A stretch of 64,000 nt of DNA, taken from assembly GCA_913060665.1 (NCBI GenBank), contig CAJXUY010000016.1, forward strand, positions 50,057 through 114,056, read 5' to 3'. The position numbers were made by a program, and so were the translations under genes. Under the pieces are notes generated by a model. It worked only from the letters and a program-made list of their open reading frames with translations. It had not been told where the DNA came from and ran no database searches. Source of the stretch: an uncultured Oleiphilaceae bacterium (lineage in GTDB: Bacteria > Pseudomonadota > Gammaproteobacteria > Pseudomonadales > Oleiphilaceae). Positions within the stretch are counted from its first letter, which is position 1; each line of letters opens with the position of its first letter. Shown piece by piece: positions 52,556 to 61,996 of the stretch.

Positions 52556-52584
52556 AAAAAGGCCGACAATTATTATTGCCAGCC
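52556..52584 (-). terminator. rplL-rpoB attenuator (partial terminator)
   Basis: On the minus strand GGCTGGCAA and TTGTCGGCC form a 9-bp stem with two G-U pairs and a TAATAA loop, followed by five T's. It lies 44 nt after the rplL stop and about 150 nt before rpoB. E. coli has a partial terminator at the same place that lowers rpoBC expression relative to L7/L12. Confidence 0.7.
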
Positions 52585-52627
52585 GATTCCGGTTTAGCTT
52601 AACCGCAAACGTTGTCCATCAAGTAAA

Positions 52628-53005
52628 TTACTTGACTTCAACAGATGCGCCAGCTTCCTCAAGTGCTTTCTTAGCTGCTTCTGCGTCGTCTTTGCTAACA
52701 CCTTCTTTAACAGTAGATGGAGCGCCGTCAACCATAGCTTTTGCTTCCTTAAGGCCTAAACCTGTAATAGCACGAACTGCTTTGATAACGTTAACTTTCT
52801 TATCGCCAGCACCCGCTAGAACAACGTCAAACTCAGTTTGCTCTTCAGCTGAACCTGCGTCGCCGCCAGCTGCTGGAGCAGCAACTGCAACAGCCGCAGC
52901 TGCAGATACACCAAACTTCTCTTCCATTGCCTCAACAAGCTCAACAACTTCCATTACGCTCATTTCTGCAATTGCATTTAAAATATCGTCTTTAGACAGA
53001 GCCAT
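52628..53005 (-). CDS. rplL: 50S ribosomal protein L7/L12
   Basis: L7/L12 forms the stalk that recruits translation GTPases. The N-terminal dimerisation helices, the Ala/Gly-rich hinge ([12 protein letters not shown]) and the C-terminal domain with [21 protein letters not shown] are present. Length 125 aa (E. coli 121). It follows rplJ by 35 nt. Confidence 0.98.
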   Translation of the reverse strand: MALSKDDILNAIAEMSVMEVVELVEAMEEKFGVSAAAAVAVAAPAAGGDAGSAEEQTEFDVVLAGAGDKKVNVIKAVRAITGLGLKEAKAMVDGAPSTVKEGVSKDDAEAAKKALEEAGASVEVK

Positions 53006-53040
53006 GACTCAAATCTCCTGAAAAATAATAACTAGAATAA

Positions 53041-53571
53041 TTAGGCTGCTTCTTTCTTCTGATCGCGAACTGCAGCAACAACACGCGTAACTTTCGACGG
53101 AACTTCGTTGAATGTACGCACAAGTTTTGTAATAGGCGCCTGAATAACGCTTGCCAACATTCCCAACGCTTGATCGCGCGTAGGTAGTTTGGCCAAACGA
53201 TCAATTTGCTCAGCTCCTAACAGTTCACCACCAACAGCGAGTGCTTTTATTTCGAACTCTTTGTTCTCTTTTGCAAAATCCTTTAGCAGTCTTGCGGCTG
53301 CTCCTGGATCTTCCATAGAAAACGCAAGAATCGTTGGTCCAACCAACGCATCTTTAATGCATTCGAAGTCAGTCCCACCAACAGCTAACTTAGTAAGAGT
53401 GTTACGAACAACTCTTAAATAAACGCCATTTTCGCGAGCCTGCTTACGCAGAGTGGTCATATCGGTAGCAGTTACACCACGATAATCAGCCAAAACTGCA
53501 GACAAAGCACCACCGGCAGCCTCGTTGACCTCAGCGACTATCGCTTTTTTGTCTTCGAGTCCAATTGCCAC
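53041..53571 (-). CDS. rplJ: 50S ribosomal protein L10
   Basis: L10 anchors the L7/L12 dimers to the 50S and in E. coli represses the rplJL mRNA. The GTG start at 53571 is supported by AAGGAG and gives [32 protein letters not shown] and the C-terminal helix are recognisable. Length 176 aa (E. coli 165). Confidence 0.97.
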   Translation of the reverse strand: MAIGLEDKKAIVAEVNEAAGGALSAVLADYRGVTATDMTTLRKQARENGVYLRVVRNTLTKLAVGGTDFECIKDALVGPTILAFSMEDPGAAARLLKDFAKENKEFEIKALAVGGELLGAEQIDRLAKLPTRDQALGMLASVIQAPITKLVRTFNEVPSKVTRVVAAVRDQKKEAA

Positions 53572-53792
53572 TGGATTTCTCCTTCACACGCCGACAAAAG
53601 CCGACAATTTATATATGCCCACCACTTATTTCAACAAGCAATGAACAACCGCACGGTGAAAGTACTCAAAGAGTAAGGTCGCACCGTCTGCGCAGGAAAT
53701 TAAGCTTAAAAACCCAAAGAGTCTTTTTGCACCTGCGGTCTTTGACAGCCTCGGCTCTAGCCTAGACTTCAAAGTTCTTTTTGTTCTACCTC
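53572..53792 (-). promoter_or_regulatory. rplJ leader (probable L10-L12 target region)
   Basis: The 221-nt stretch between rplA and rplJ is non-coding and can form local stems, for example CGCAGG with CCTGCG and CGGTG with CACCG. In E. coli the long rplJ leader binds L10-(L12)4 for autogenous control. The role here is inferred from location and length. Confidence 0.45.
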
Positions 53793-54491
53793 TTAAAAAG
53801 AGATAGAACCTTGATCAATAACTAAACCTGGCCCCATAGTAGAAGAAACTGTAACTTTCTTCGTATACACGCCTTTCGCTGATGCAGGTTTTGCTTTCTT
53901 AAGATCGACAAGCAACGCTTCAAGATTTTGCTTAATCGAATCAGCGGAAAATTCAACATTCCCTAGCGGGCTGTGAATAATTCCATTTTTGTCAGTTCTA
54001 TAACGTACCTGACCGGCTTTTGCATTTTTAACAGCCGTTGCCACATCTGGAGTCACAGTGCCAACCTTAGGGTTTGGCATCAAGCCTCTAGGACCAAGAA
54101 TCTGACCAAGCATCCCAACAACACGCATTGCGTCTGGGCTTGCTATCACAACATCAAAGTCAAGATTACCTTTTTTAACTTCTTCAGCAAGATCATCCAT
54201 ACCAACTATATCTGCACCAGCTTCTTTTGCTTTCTCAGCATTTTCGCCTTGCGTAAATACAGCAACTCGAACATCTTTACCGGTTCCATTAGGCAAAACA
54301 GTTGACCCACGAACCACCTGATCCGATTTACGTGCATCAACGCCAAGGTTGATAGCTACATCGACAGACTCTTTAAACTTAACCTGAGAGGATAATTCAG
54401 AAAGAAGCGTTACAGCCTCTTCAATAGAATATGCCTTTCCTACTTCAACCTTCTCAGCAACTAGTTTTTGACGCTTAGTTAGCTTAGCCAT
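53793..54491 (-). CDS. rplA: 50S ribosomal protein L1
   Basis: L1 forms the mobile stalk that releases E-site tRNA and represses its own operon in E. coli. The ATG at 54491 ([15 protein letters not shown]) gives 232 residues (E. coli 234); the longer start at 54509 overlaps rplK and is rejected. [18 protein letters not shown] is the family signature. Confidence 0.98.
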   Translation of the reverse strand: MAKLTKRQKLVAEKVEVGKAYSIEEAVTLLSELSSQVKFKESVDVAINLGVDARKSDQVVRGSTVLPNGTGKDVRVAVFTQGENAEKAKEAGADIVGMDDLAEEVKKGNLDFDVVIASPDAMRVVGMLGQILGPRGLMPNPKVGTVTPDVATAVKNAKAGQVRYRTDKNGIIHSPLGNVEFSADSIKQNLEALLVDLKKAKPASAKGVYTKKVTVSSTMGPGLVIDQGSISF

Positions 54492-54492
54492 C

Positions 54493-54924
54493 TTATACGC
54501 CCTCCACATTCAAGCCCATACTGCGAGCAGTACCAGCAATAATTCTAACTGCTGCATCCAAATCACCTGCATTTAAGTCAGGCTCTTTTGTGTTCGCTAT
54601 TTCTTCTAGCTGAGCTCGAGTAACAGTACCCACCTTCTCAGTATTTGGTCGCCCACTACCGCTTTTAATACCAGCAGCCTTCTTCAATAGAATTGAAGCA
54701 GGAGGGGTTTTCATGATAAAAGTAAAACTTCTATCAGCATAAACTGTAATAACCACAGGAACCGGCAAGCCAGCTTCCATACCCTGAGTTTTTGCATTAA
54801 ACGCCTTACAAAACTCCATGATATTTACACCATGCTGACCCAGTGCTGGACCAACTGGCGGACTTGGGTTCGCCTTACCTGCTGCTACCTGAAGCTTAAT
54901 ATACGCTTCTACTTTCTTAGCCAT
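54493..54924 (-). CDS. rplK: 50S ribosomal protein L11
   Basis: L11 sits in the GTPase-associated centre and is needed for RelA activation. The ATG at 54924 ([18 protein letters not shown]) follows an AGGAGG and gives 143 residues (E. coli 142). A longer frame to 55008 is rejected. [21 protein letters not shown] is diagnostic. It is one base from rplA. Confidence 0.98.
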   Translation of the reverse strand: MAKKVEAYIKLQVAAGKANPSPPVGPALGQHGVNIMEFCKAFNAKTQGMEAGLPVPVVITVYADRSFTFIMKTPPASILLKKAAGIKSGSGRPNTEKVGTVTRAQLEEIANTKEPDLNAGDLDAAVRIIAGTARSMGLNVEGV

Positions 54925-55031
54925 ACTTCCTCCTAACGGGTTCCAACGCTCTTTCAAGCTCCCCGCCGAGACACAAAAAGCCCACCCTGCAAGCAGAATG
55001 AGCACCACATAATAAAATTAGACTACTATAA

Positions 55032-55565
55032 TCAGTCTTTTTCCACCTGACCAAACGCCAACTCAACAGGCGTAGATCGACCAAAAATAAGAACAGCCAC
55101 CTTCACACGACTCTTCTCATAATCAACCTCTTCAACAACTCCGTTAAAGTCAGCAAAAGGCCCATCAATAACCCTTACTATCTCACCCGGCTCAAATAAC
55201 GTCTTCGGCCTAGGCTTCTCAGCCCCATTTTCCACACGCTGAAGAATCGCCATCGCCTCTTTCTCAGTTATAGGCGCCGGCTTTTCTTTCGTACCACCTA
55301 TAAAACCAAGAACTCGCGACGTCGACTTAACCAAATGCCAAGTTTCGTCATCCATTTCCATCTGAACCAACACGTAACCAGGATAGAACTTTCGCTCACT
55401 CCTTCTTTTCTTACCGTCACGCATTTCAACAACTTCTTCCGTCGGAACAAGCACATCACCAAACCGGTCTTCCAAACCCTTAAGGACCATCTGCTCCTTA
55501 AGCGAACGCATTACTTGCTTTTCGTATCCAGAATACGCATGGACCACATACCAACGCTTAGACAT
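55032..55565 (-). CDS. nusG: Transcription elongation/antitermination factor NusG
   Basis: NusG binds RNA polymerase and couples it to Rho or to the ribosome through S10. The NGN domain ([40 protein letters not shown]) and a C-terminal KOW domain ([23 protein letters not shown]) are complete. Length 177 aa (E. coli 181). It lies between secE and rplK. Confidence 0.98.
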   Translation of the reverse strand: MSKRWYVVHAYSGYEKQVMRSLKEQMVLKGLEDRFGDVLVPTEEVVEMRDGKKRRSERKFYPGYVLVQMEMDDETWHLVKSTSRVLGFIGGTKEKPAPITEKEAMAILQRVENGAEKPRPKTLFEPGEIVRVIDGPFADFNGVVEEVDYEKSRVKVAVLIFGRSTPVELAFGQVEKD

Positions 55566-55574
55566 TCGCAGCCC

Positions 55575-55943
55575 CTACCCTATTAATCCAGACACTAGCC
55601 AACTTACAAGAGAGTCAAGCCCCCATAAGATCAACGCAACAACCAACACAAAAACTATTACAATTAGAGTTGTTTGAGTCAACTCCTGACGCGTAGGCCA
55701 AACAACCTTCCTTATTTCGGACTTTGCATCCTTCAATAAGGCGGCGAACTTTTGCCCCTTCAGCGTCTGCAGAGCAACAAACCCTGCAACACCAGCCAAC
55801 ACCAATAGCGCCAAAACTCTATACAGCAAAGATTCAGCTGAAAAATAATGATTCCCCGCTACCGCCACAACAACCAGCGCTAACACAACCATCCATTTCA
55901 AACTATCAAAGCGACCTTCTGCCACTTCCACTTTTGAACTCAT
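55575..55943 (-). CDS. secE: Sec translocon subunit SecE
   Basis: SecE clamps SecY. The ATG at 55943 (MSSKVEVAEGRFDSLKW) gives 122 residues with three membrane helices, like E. coli SecE (127). The conserved amphipathic segment and third helix are present (AKSEIRKVVWPTRQELTQTT). The longer frame to 56000 runs into tRNA-Trp and is rejected. It ends 9 nt before nusG. Confidence 0.96.
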   Translation of the reverse strand: MSSKVEVAEGRFDSLKWMVVLALVVVAVAGNHYFSAESLLYRVLALLVLAGVAGFVALQTLKGQKFAALLKDAKSEIRKVVWPTRQELTQTTLIVIVFVLVVALILWGLDSLVSWLVSGLIG

Positions 55944-55970
55944 CTCTACTTGCCCTACCGCTATAAATAG

Positions 55971-56046
<76 letters not shown>

Positions 56047-56096
56047 AAATTTCATCCATACAACTTAAGATCATTGCCTACCACCCAAACCAAAAC

Positions 56097-56172
56097 TGGA
56101 GCTCATAACCGGAATTGAACCGGTGACCTCCACCTTACCAAGGTGGCGCTCTACCGACTGAGCTATATGAGC
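56097..56172 (-). tRNA. tRNA-Thr (GGT anticodon)
   Basis: A 76-nt cloverleaf begins GCTCATATAGCTCAGTCGGT, has TTGGTAA in the anticodon loop, a TTCAATT T-loop and an encoded CCA. In E. coli and Pseudomonas this tRNA is followed by tuf; here only 50 nt separate it from tRNA-Trp. Confidence 0.97.
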
Positions 56173-56185
56173 GTCGCCTAGAATT

Positions 56186-56260
<75 letters not shown>

Positions 56261-56264
56261 GAAG

Positions 56265-56348
56265 TGGTGGAGGGGGGTGGATTCGAACCACCGAAGCTTT
56301 CGCGTCAGATTTACAGTCTGATCCCTTTAGCCACTCGGGAACCCCTCC
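56265..56348 (-). tRNA. tRNA-Tyr (GTA anticodon)
   Basis: An 84-nt class II tRNA with a long variable arm (CGCGAAAGC), anticodon loop CTGTAAA and an encoded ACCA end. It is 4 nt from tRNA-Gly, so the two are processed from one transcript. Confidence 0.97.
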
Positions 56349-56400
56349 TTATAAGAGTCGCAACGACACTTACAAGATCACAAAACACACAATAAAGAAA

Positions 56401-56476
56401 TGGAGCTGGCGGACGGAATCGAACCCCCGACCTGCGCATTACAAGTGCGCTGCTCTACCATCTGAGCTACGCCAGC
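56401..56476 (-). tRNA. tRNA-Thr (TGT anticodon)
   Basis: A 76-nt cloverleaf begins GCTGGCGTAGCTCAGATGG, has CTTGTAA in the anticodon loop and an encoded CCA. It is the promoter-proximal tRNA of the cluster, matching thrU in E. coli. Confidence 0.97.
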
Positions 56477-56502
56477 TCTGTACCGCGTTTTGCGAGGCCG
56501 CT

Positions 56503-56531
56503 ATACTAAGGTAACTATTTTTCAGATGCAA
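56503..56531 (-). promoter_or_regulatory. Candidate promoter of the tRNA-secE-nusG cluster
   Basis: On the minus strand TTGCAT (56526-56531), a 17-nt spacer and TAGTAT (56503-56508) precede tRNA-Thr by 26 nt, with a GC-rich GCGGCCTCG discriminator as in stable-RNA promoters. It overlaps the 3' end of the SPOR gene. Confidence 0.5.
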
Positions 56532-57189
56532 CACTTTTACAAAATATTTGTCTCTTTCCGAAAGACATTTCTAGCTCATTCAAGATTTTTGTGACCTTTT
56601 TATCCAAATCAGGCGAATATCTCCGCTCTACAGACACCCAGTATTCGAAATTCTTCTTCCCCAACTCCGTAACTTTGACGTCGTACCCCTGCCCCTGCCT
56701 TCTTTCAAGCATTCTTCTTGCTGAATCAATATTTTCAAACACACCAAGCGATATACCGTTAGCCAATTCACCCTGAGTTATGAGGTAACTATCTACTTTT
56801 GCCGCCTGTAACACCTTCAACTTCGCTATCGCTGCCCCCCTTGTATCAAAAGGCTCTAGGTACACCCAGTAGTTTGGCGCCTTAGTAATCGCCTGAGCGA
56901 TAATTTCTGCCGGCACTTCAAAACGACCTAACGCCTCCACTAGTCGTTTCGCACTGCCCCTATCATTCAACGGGCCTGCCAGCAAACATAACTGCTCAGC
57001 ACTTTCCGCACTAACTATCCCTCCCCCCCTATGAGGCACATCTAGCTCTCTTAACAGCAACAGACGCGCCCCTCCGACTACCGTTTGATAACGACCATCC
57101 TGAGTACCCTGCCCGCCGATACCTGCATACAATTCGAGAACAGCAAACAACACATTTAATAATACTAGAGTCAAAAAAATCCAGCGCAC
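56515..57189 (-). CDS. SPOR-domain membrane protein
   Basis: An N-terminal membrane helix (WIFLTLVLLNVLFAVLELYAG) is followed by a helical linker and a C-terminal SPOR-like domain (about 120-200: YWVYLEPFDTRGAAIAKL, LANGISLGVFENIDSARRML). SPOR domains bind septal denuded peptidoglycan. The GTG at 57189 with GGGGGG upstream is preferred over a TTG at 57201. It lies 15 nt after coaX; this gene order is standard in Pseudomonas relatives. Confidence 0.8.
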   Translation of the reverse strand: MRWIFLTLVLLNVLFAVLELYAGIGGQGTQDGRYQTVVGGARLLLLRELDVPHRGGGIVSAESAEQLCLLAGPLNDRGSAKRLVEALGRFEVPAEIIAQAITKAPNYWVYLEPFDTRGAAIAKLKVLQAAKVDSYLITQGELANGISLGVFENIDSARRMLERRQGQGYDVKVTELGKKNFEYWVSVERRYSPDLDKKVTKILNELEMSFGKRQIFCKSVASEK

Positions 57190-57204
57190 ACTACCCCCCA
57201 AGAC

Positions 57205-57945
57205 CTACAAACCCGCAACACAGCCCCCCCTATTTAACAGAGTCAACCCATCAAAAACTAAATCAGGAGAATACTCAACAGCTTGGCAGAGCGAACCTGC
57301 ATACACTCCATCCCCCCCCGTAACAATTAACCTTTTAACTCCTTCTTCCCTCATTCTCACACGCAACCCCTCTAATACCGATCGCAGCACGAAACTTATT
57401 CCAGCCTGAACGCACTCTGAAGTTGTTTCTCCATACTTAGCTTCAACATCGCCAACGCCATTAAACCTAACCCTGTTAGTCCCGGATGAGAGACTCAACT
57501 TCATTAACTCTATTCCTGGAAGAATATATCCCCCCTGATGCTCTCCAGAATCATTAATCAAATCAATCGTTATTGCACTACCGCAATCAACCACAAAACA
57601 AGACTCCCTGTACTTTAAATAACCTGCAATAACTGCCATCCAGCGATCCACCCCCAATTGAGAGGGGTCTTTATATGCATTTAAAACACCGCAAAAGGAA
57701 GACTCACTCTTCGCAAAGATTGGAATTATAGTTGGCACGACCTCACTAAGAAGCCTCCTCAGACAATCATTTACATCTTTTGAGGCAACACTCGAAATAT
57801 ATACAGAAGTGACCTCATTCCATACGCCTACCTCACCCAAAGAAACGTTGATAGAAGTGCGCTCCCTCCCTCGAGCCACTAGCCCGTCAATATCCAGAAC
57901 CCGCCACTTAACAAACGTATTTCCAACATCAATCTGAAGATTCAT
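57205..57945 (-). CDS. coaX: Type III pantothenate kinase
   Basis: CoaX phosphorylates pantothenate, the first committed step of CoA synthesis. ASKHA-fold motifs are present: DVGNTFVKWR (residues 6-15), GVDRWMAVIAGY, VVDCGSAITIDLI and GGYILPGI. Length 246 aa, normal for the family. The start lies 17 nt inside birA, so the two are translationally coupled. A run of eight G in the coding strand (57312-57319) is in frame. Confidence 0.93.
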   Translation of the reverse strand: MNLQIDVGNTFVKWRVLDIDGLVARGRERTSINVSLGEVGVWNEVTSVYISSVASKDVNDCLRRLLSEVVPTIIPIFAKSESSFCGVLNAYKDPSQLGVDRWMAVIAGYLKYRESCFVVDCGSAITIDLINDSGEHQGGYILPGIELMKLSLSSGTNRVRFNGVGDVEAKYGETTSECVQAGISFVLRSVLEGLRVRMREEGVKRLIVTGGDGVYAGSLCQAVEYSPDLVFDGLTLLNRGGCVAGL

Positions 57946-58903
57946 TAGGCCTTACACTCACCTCCCCTGCATTGATCGCTCTCATCTCACCATCAACATC
58001 AATAAGCAGTCGCCCTTTCCGATCTATGCCGTGACACAATCCTGACAACCCGCCATTCGAAAGAACAACCTCCCTCCCCTGCAGAATATCAAATCTGGAC
58101 CATTCAGCAAGAAGACAATCTAACCCGCCCGTTCGATACCGTTCAATAGTTTCGATTAATCTAGCAATGATAACCCCTGCCCAAATACTTCTTCCGATTG
58201 ACTGTTCGCCGTTGACCGCCCCGATCGACGTCCAAGGCTGCCCAATATCCCCACCCTCGTCTTCAGTCATAAGAACATTAATACCCAACCCCGCCACAAC
58301 CTTCCAACCAAATTCTGCCTCGCCTTTTAGCTCAACCAAAATACCCGCAAGCTTACGACCTCCAACCCAAATATCATTAGGCCATTTTAACCCAATATTT
58401 TTTACACCCTGATCAGATAAACAACCCGCAACGGCAACACCTAGCGCCAAACTAAGCCCCTCAAGTACCTCCCCACCACCAGACAACCCAAACGACATAC
58501 TTAAATATAAGTTTTTGGCATATGGACTATACCACTCACGCCCCCGACGACCACGGCCCGATGTCTGGCGCTCAGCCAGACAGAGGCTATACCCATTAAC
58601 CTCCGAATCATCATTCATCAGATATGTATTGGTTGACCCTACACTCTGCAAAAGATGAAACTCATCGAGGTGTATTGATCGGGAGGCTAAATACCTTAGA
58701 ATTTCATCTTTGCTCAATAAATCAAGCCCGCCGGCAATACGATACCCCCGACCTTTAACTATATCTAGTGACACCCCATCAGCCTCAAGCTTACCCAGCG
58801 CTTTCCACACAGCTGTTCGACTCACCCCTAACGAGCGACCCATCTCGACCCCAGAGTGATATTCACCATCCGACAAAAGACCTAACAATTTAACTAAATC
58901 CAT
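57929..58903 (-). CDS. birA: Biotin-protein ligase / biotin operon repressor
   Basis: BirA attaches biotin to BCCP and, with its N-terminal winged helix, represses biotin genes. The HTH is at about 10-60 (GVEMGRSLGVSRTAVWKAL), the biotin loop is SGRGRRGREWYSP and the catalytic region has KWPNDIWVGGRKLAGIL. The ATG at 58903 is preferred over a TTG two codons upstream. Length 324 aa (E. coli 321). Confidence 0.95.
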   Translation of the reverse strand: MDLVKLLGLLSDGEYHSGVEMGRSLGVSRTAVWKALGKLEADGVSLDIVKGRGYRIAGGLDLLSKDEILRYLASRSIHLDEFHLLQSVGSTNTYLMNDDSEVNGYSLCLAERQTSGRGRRGREWYSPYAKNLYLSMSFGLSGGGEVLEGLSLALGVAVAGCLSDQGVKNIGLKWPNDIWVGGRKLAGILVELKGEAEFGWKVVAGLGINVLMTEDEGGDIGQPWTSIGAVNGEQSIGRSIWAGVIIARLIETIERYRTGGLDCLLAEWSRFDILQGREVVLSNGGLSGLCHGIDRKGRLLIDVDGEMRAINAGEVSVRPNESSD

Positions 58904-58958
58904 AACCAAAACCCGCTAACACCGAATGAGATCAATTATATATCGTAGCACCAGAAAC

Positions 58959-58989
58959 AAAAAAGCCCATCCATAAGGATAGGCTTTTT
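58959..58989 (-). terminator. Terminator after the exported-protein operon
   Basis: AAAAAGCC-C-ATCC pairs with GGAT-A-GGCTTTTT around ATAA, with one internal C.A mismatch. The minus strand ends in a T-run. It ends the 59003-63226 operon, 14 nt past its last stop, and lies just upstream of birA. Confidence 0.8.
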
Positions 58990-59002
58990 AGGCTGCAACC
59001 TT

Positions 59003-61429
59003 CTACTGAATAGGGGTAGCTGTAAGATTGGATGTTATATTAACATTTTGAAGACTCATACCATAGATCAGTGTAGATGGCTGAGCTGCGTCCGGATGGA
59101 CCATCTGAACACTCCCAAATGATAACTCCTTAAATCGAGTATTTGCATTCACGGCAAACCCTAAAGGACGATCAGATGTCAACGAAGGTGTTGCATCCAT
59201 ATCAGCCTTACTAACATACCTGTACCCAGCCGCAGAGCTATCGGTTATTTTCTCGTCCCCCTTATTACCTACTACCCCGTTCGAATCAGCACCATCTGTT
59301 TTTTTAACGACCTTAGTTTGGTAAACGTCAATTGCAATATCATTCTGAAGACCATAGGTATTTGTTATCCCATCACCATCATTAGTCGTAATATTATCGA
59401 AAACAATTTGCATTGGCCTGCTGGCAGAAGACCCCCCTGTCGACTCCCAAGTAAAACTATTCCTTTTTGTTTCACTCACCGCCTCAGCAAGAATATTCTT
59501 TAAGCTGACCGTAATCCCCTCATCACCTCTTTGCTCCCAAATACCACCAACCGCACCACAACCCGACTCATCAGAAGCATTTCCGCCAACACAAATGTCA
59601 CCTGACCCTCCCGCCTTAATAACCATTGAAGAGCCGGTTTCGTAGCTCTTCACGACGAAACGACCAAAACTATTCCCGTCAATCTTACTACCCAAACGCA
59701 ATCCTGAAATATCCATAACACTCCAAGACTCACCCTCAACGATAGCCAACCCATCATCAGTCACATCAATGGTCATGTTTCGTTTATGAATATCATAATC
59801 AAGGCCTGTAGCCCAAATACCATTCCCATTTTCATCAGCCATCAATGCCGCACGACCATTTGTAATATGTATATCCGAGTTAATGGTTAAGCCTTCTCCG
59901 GTCATTCCACCAGTACCAATAGTTAGATGCCCATCCACTGTAAAGTCATAAGATGGGAAAACCCCAAGCGCTAACAGCAGCTCTGAACCACCCTGAATAT
60001 CTTGATTCCTTAACTCTGCATCATTAGCCCCTACTTGAAGACCATCTATTTTATAGCCTCCTGTAAAACCTTCGAATCCAATCCTTATTCCATCAAAAAA
60101 CTCAGTTCCGTTAAGTGTTTCAGCCTTGGTCACATTTAGCGTGAGATCTCCCTTACCCCATGATTGAAGCCCGCTAAGCATCACTGCATTACCGTCATCA
60201 GTGTAAGTTATATTAGACGCATTAGTTTCAGAACCGTACTGGTCAGCTAAACTCCACTGAGCATTAATTCTTAACCCTTGCTCTCCAGCATCCTCATGGC
60301 CACCGGCCTGAACATAAAAGATATTAGTATAATCAACCCCATCAACATTTTGATCAGCGAAGATAAACTCTACATCAACACTACCAATACTTTTTAGCGT
60401 AGACGCTCCTCCCGTTAACGAACTGCCAGCCAGATACTCATCAATTCTAGCCTTCGTCTCACCTAATACCAATTCATCAATATGGAAGGATGCATCAACC
60501 TTATCCCATGCTATAGCCAACCCCAGGTCACCGTCGTCGTCAGTCGCAACATCCAAGGTTAGATTTTCGACGTTATAATTACCTGTCACGCCCAACGCAC
60601 CAACCCAACGATCATCATCTCCCCACGCGAAATCATAGCTATTGATAGTATTTTGCGCATCAATAGTTATACCAGTCACACCGACGCGACCTCCTCCACG
60701 CAGCTGAATATTCGACGTAAGGTCATACCGCCCCCATAATGAACCGCCACTAAACGCTGGATTAGAGCTATGACGAATAGCACCAACTGTATACTCTCCA
60801 ACATAGTTAGGCAGCCTTATATCCAAATACTGCCCATCAACATCAGTCCCAACATCTAGCGTCATAACAGTAGAAGTGCTTGAATCTATATCATCAAACC
60901 AGAAACTATTCCCCTGAGTGCTATAACCAAAAGCCCCGTCAGCCATTACATAGTTTGACTCAAATGTATAACCGCTAGCACCAACAGCACCGCCATCTTT
61001 AATATTCAGGTTTCCGACTAGACTATAATCCCAAAAGAAACCACCGCCACTAGGTCCCACCATACTTCCGGACTGTGTACCTAACCGTATATCCGAGAAT
61101 TCAAATCGTGTTGGCGCAATATCGTAGGCAATATTTAAACTACCATCATTTTCGATGTCGAGCACATATAGTTGCTTTGATGAATCTGCAGAATTGGACG
61201 CACTGGAAATTCGAACACCTTGAATTGCAATCCCTGCACCGTCATCAAAATAGGCAATCTCACCAATATCAGCTTTCAGCGCGACATCAAGCGTAATACC
61301 ACTTTGACCACTAACCCCCGACATCACCTCATCATTTAACTGAGTCAGCTCTGCAAACAATGAAGGCGATAACAATGAACAGCATAAACCCAACACTAGC
61401 GTCTTTTTACTCATGAGCATATCCATCAT
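59003..61429 (-). CDS. Large exported beta-rich protein with FilA/DUF6160-like N-terminus (808 aa)
   Basis: A signal peptide ends SLFA before ELTQLNDEVMSGVSGQSGITL. This N-terminal motif (Leu-x-Asp then L/M-S-x-V-x-GQ-x-GI) recurs in the next two genes and resembles that of the Acinetobacter FilA / DUF6160 group. The body is a series of repeated beta modules with segments like GRVGVTGITIDAQNT and GGMTGEGLTINSDIH, rich in Asp/Gly, suggesting a secreted beta-solenoid or adhesin-like surface protein. The first ATG overlaps the preceding stop; initiation at the internal ATG 61414 (MSKKTLVLG) would give a more typical signal peptide. Function unknown. Confidence 0.75.
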   Translation of the reverse strand: MMDMLMSKKTLVLGLCCSLLSPSLFAELTQLNDEVMSGVSGQSGITLDVALKADIGEIAYFDDGAGIAIQGVRISSASNSADSSKQLYVLDIENDGSLNIAYDIAPTRFEFSDIRLGTQSGSMVGPSGGGFFWDYSLVGNLNIKDGGAVGASGYTFESNYVMADGAFGYSTQGNSFWFDDIDSSTSTVMTLDVGTDVDGQYLDIRLPNYVGEYTVGAIRHSSNPAFSGGSLWGRYDLTSNIQLRGGGRVGVTGITIDAQNTINSYDFAWGDDDRWVGALGVTGNYNVENLTLDVATDDDGDLGLAIAWDKVDASFHIDELVLGETKARIDEYLAGSSLTGGASTLKSIGSVDVEFIFADQNVDGVDYTNIFYVQAGGHEDAGEQGLRINAQWSLADQYGSETNASNITYTDDGNAVMLSGLQSWGKGDLTLNVTKAETLNGTEFFDGIRIGFEGFTGGYKIDGLQVGANDAELRNQDIQGGSELLLALGVFPSYDFTVDGHLTIGTGGMTGEGLTINSDIHITNGRAALMADENGNGIWATGLDYDIHKRNMTIDVTDDGLAIVEGESWSVMDISGLRLGSKIDGNSFGRFVVKSYETGSSMVIKAGGSGDICVGGNASDESGCGAVGGIWEQRGDEGITVSLKNILAEAVSETKRNSFTWESTGGSSASRPMQIVFDNITTNDGDGITNTYGLQNDIAIDVYQTKVVKKTDGADSNGVVGNKGDEKITDSSAAGYRYVSKADMDATPSLTSDRPLGFAVNANTRFKELSFGSVQMVHPDAAQPSTLIYGMSLQNVNITSNLTATPIQ

Positions 61430-61986
61430 TAGTTATTTCCAGTCGGGAAAACAAGAAGATTGCCCTGCAAGGTAATATTTCCATCAATCTCAACAGTATA
61501 AAAATCCGTCTGCTGAAACCCCGCATCTGTCGGGCGAGCGGTACTACTGGCCGCATAAGTGAATTGTAACTTGTCCACCTTAATTTGATCTGGCAGCCCT
61601 ACCTCTAGCACTTCTCTATTAAAGTTAGAACCGTCACCACCAAACCCGGAGCTAATATCCCTAACCCTCAACGTCAACCCTTGAAATGAAAAGCCCCCCT
61701 TGAAATCATCCAACACAAACCAGCCGCCATTTTCCTTTGGTTGAAAGGCGAGCCTAGCACCACATTTTTTGTTATCAGTACAATCCCCAAAGTAGGCATT
61801 TTGGATAGGGCCGCCATTTTCGTTGATAGAAATCTCTCCGGACAAATAAACACCGGCCTGACCAGAAATGACAGATAAGTCTTCATCATCGATAGATGCG
61901 AGCTCTGCGAATGCAACCGATGAACTAAACAAGAGAGTCATAGAAAGAACAGAAAACGCCAACCTCTCTATTTTATTTTTTAGCAT
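61429..61986 (-). CDS. Exported FilA/DUF6160-like protein (185 aa)
   Basis: The signal peptide ends SSVAFA before ELASIDDEDLSVISGQAGVYL, the motif shared with both neighbours. The short mature protein is beta-rich, with two Cys (CTDNKKC). A GGAG lies 8 nt upstream of the ATG. It overlaps the 808-aa gene start and follows the 409-aa gene by 10 nt, so all three are one operon. Possibly an envelope-associated or fimbrial-type component; unproven. Confidence 0.75.
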   Translation of the reverse strand: MLKNKIERLAFSVLSMTLLFSSSVAFAELASIDDEDLSVISGQAGVYLSGEISINENGGPIQNAYFGDCTDNKKCGARLAFQPKENGGWFVLDDFKGGFSFQGLTLRVRDISSGFGGDGSNFNREVLEVGLPDQIKVDKLQFTYAASSTARPTDAGFQQTDFYTVEIDGNITLQGNLLVFPTGNN

Positions 61987-61996
61987 ATGCCTACTC

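Noticed and set aside
52632..53021. 129-codon plus-strand ORF opposite rplL
   Set aside because: It mirrors the codon-biased, Ala-rich rplL gene and has no ribosome-binding site or independent support.
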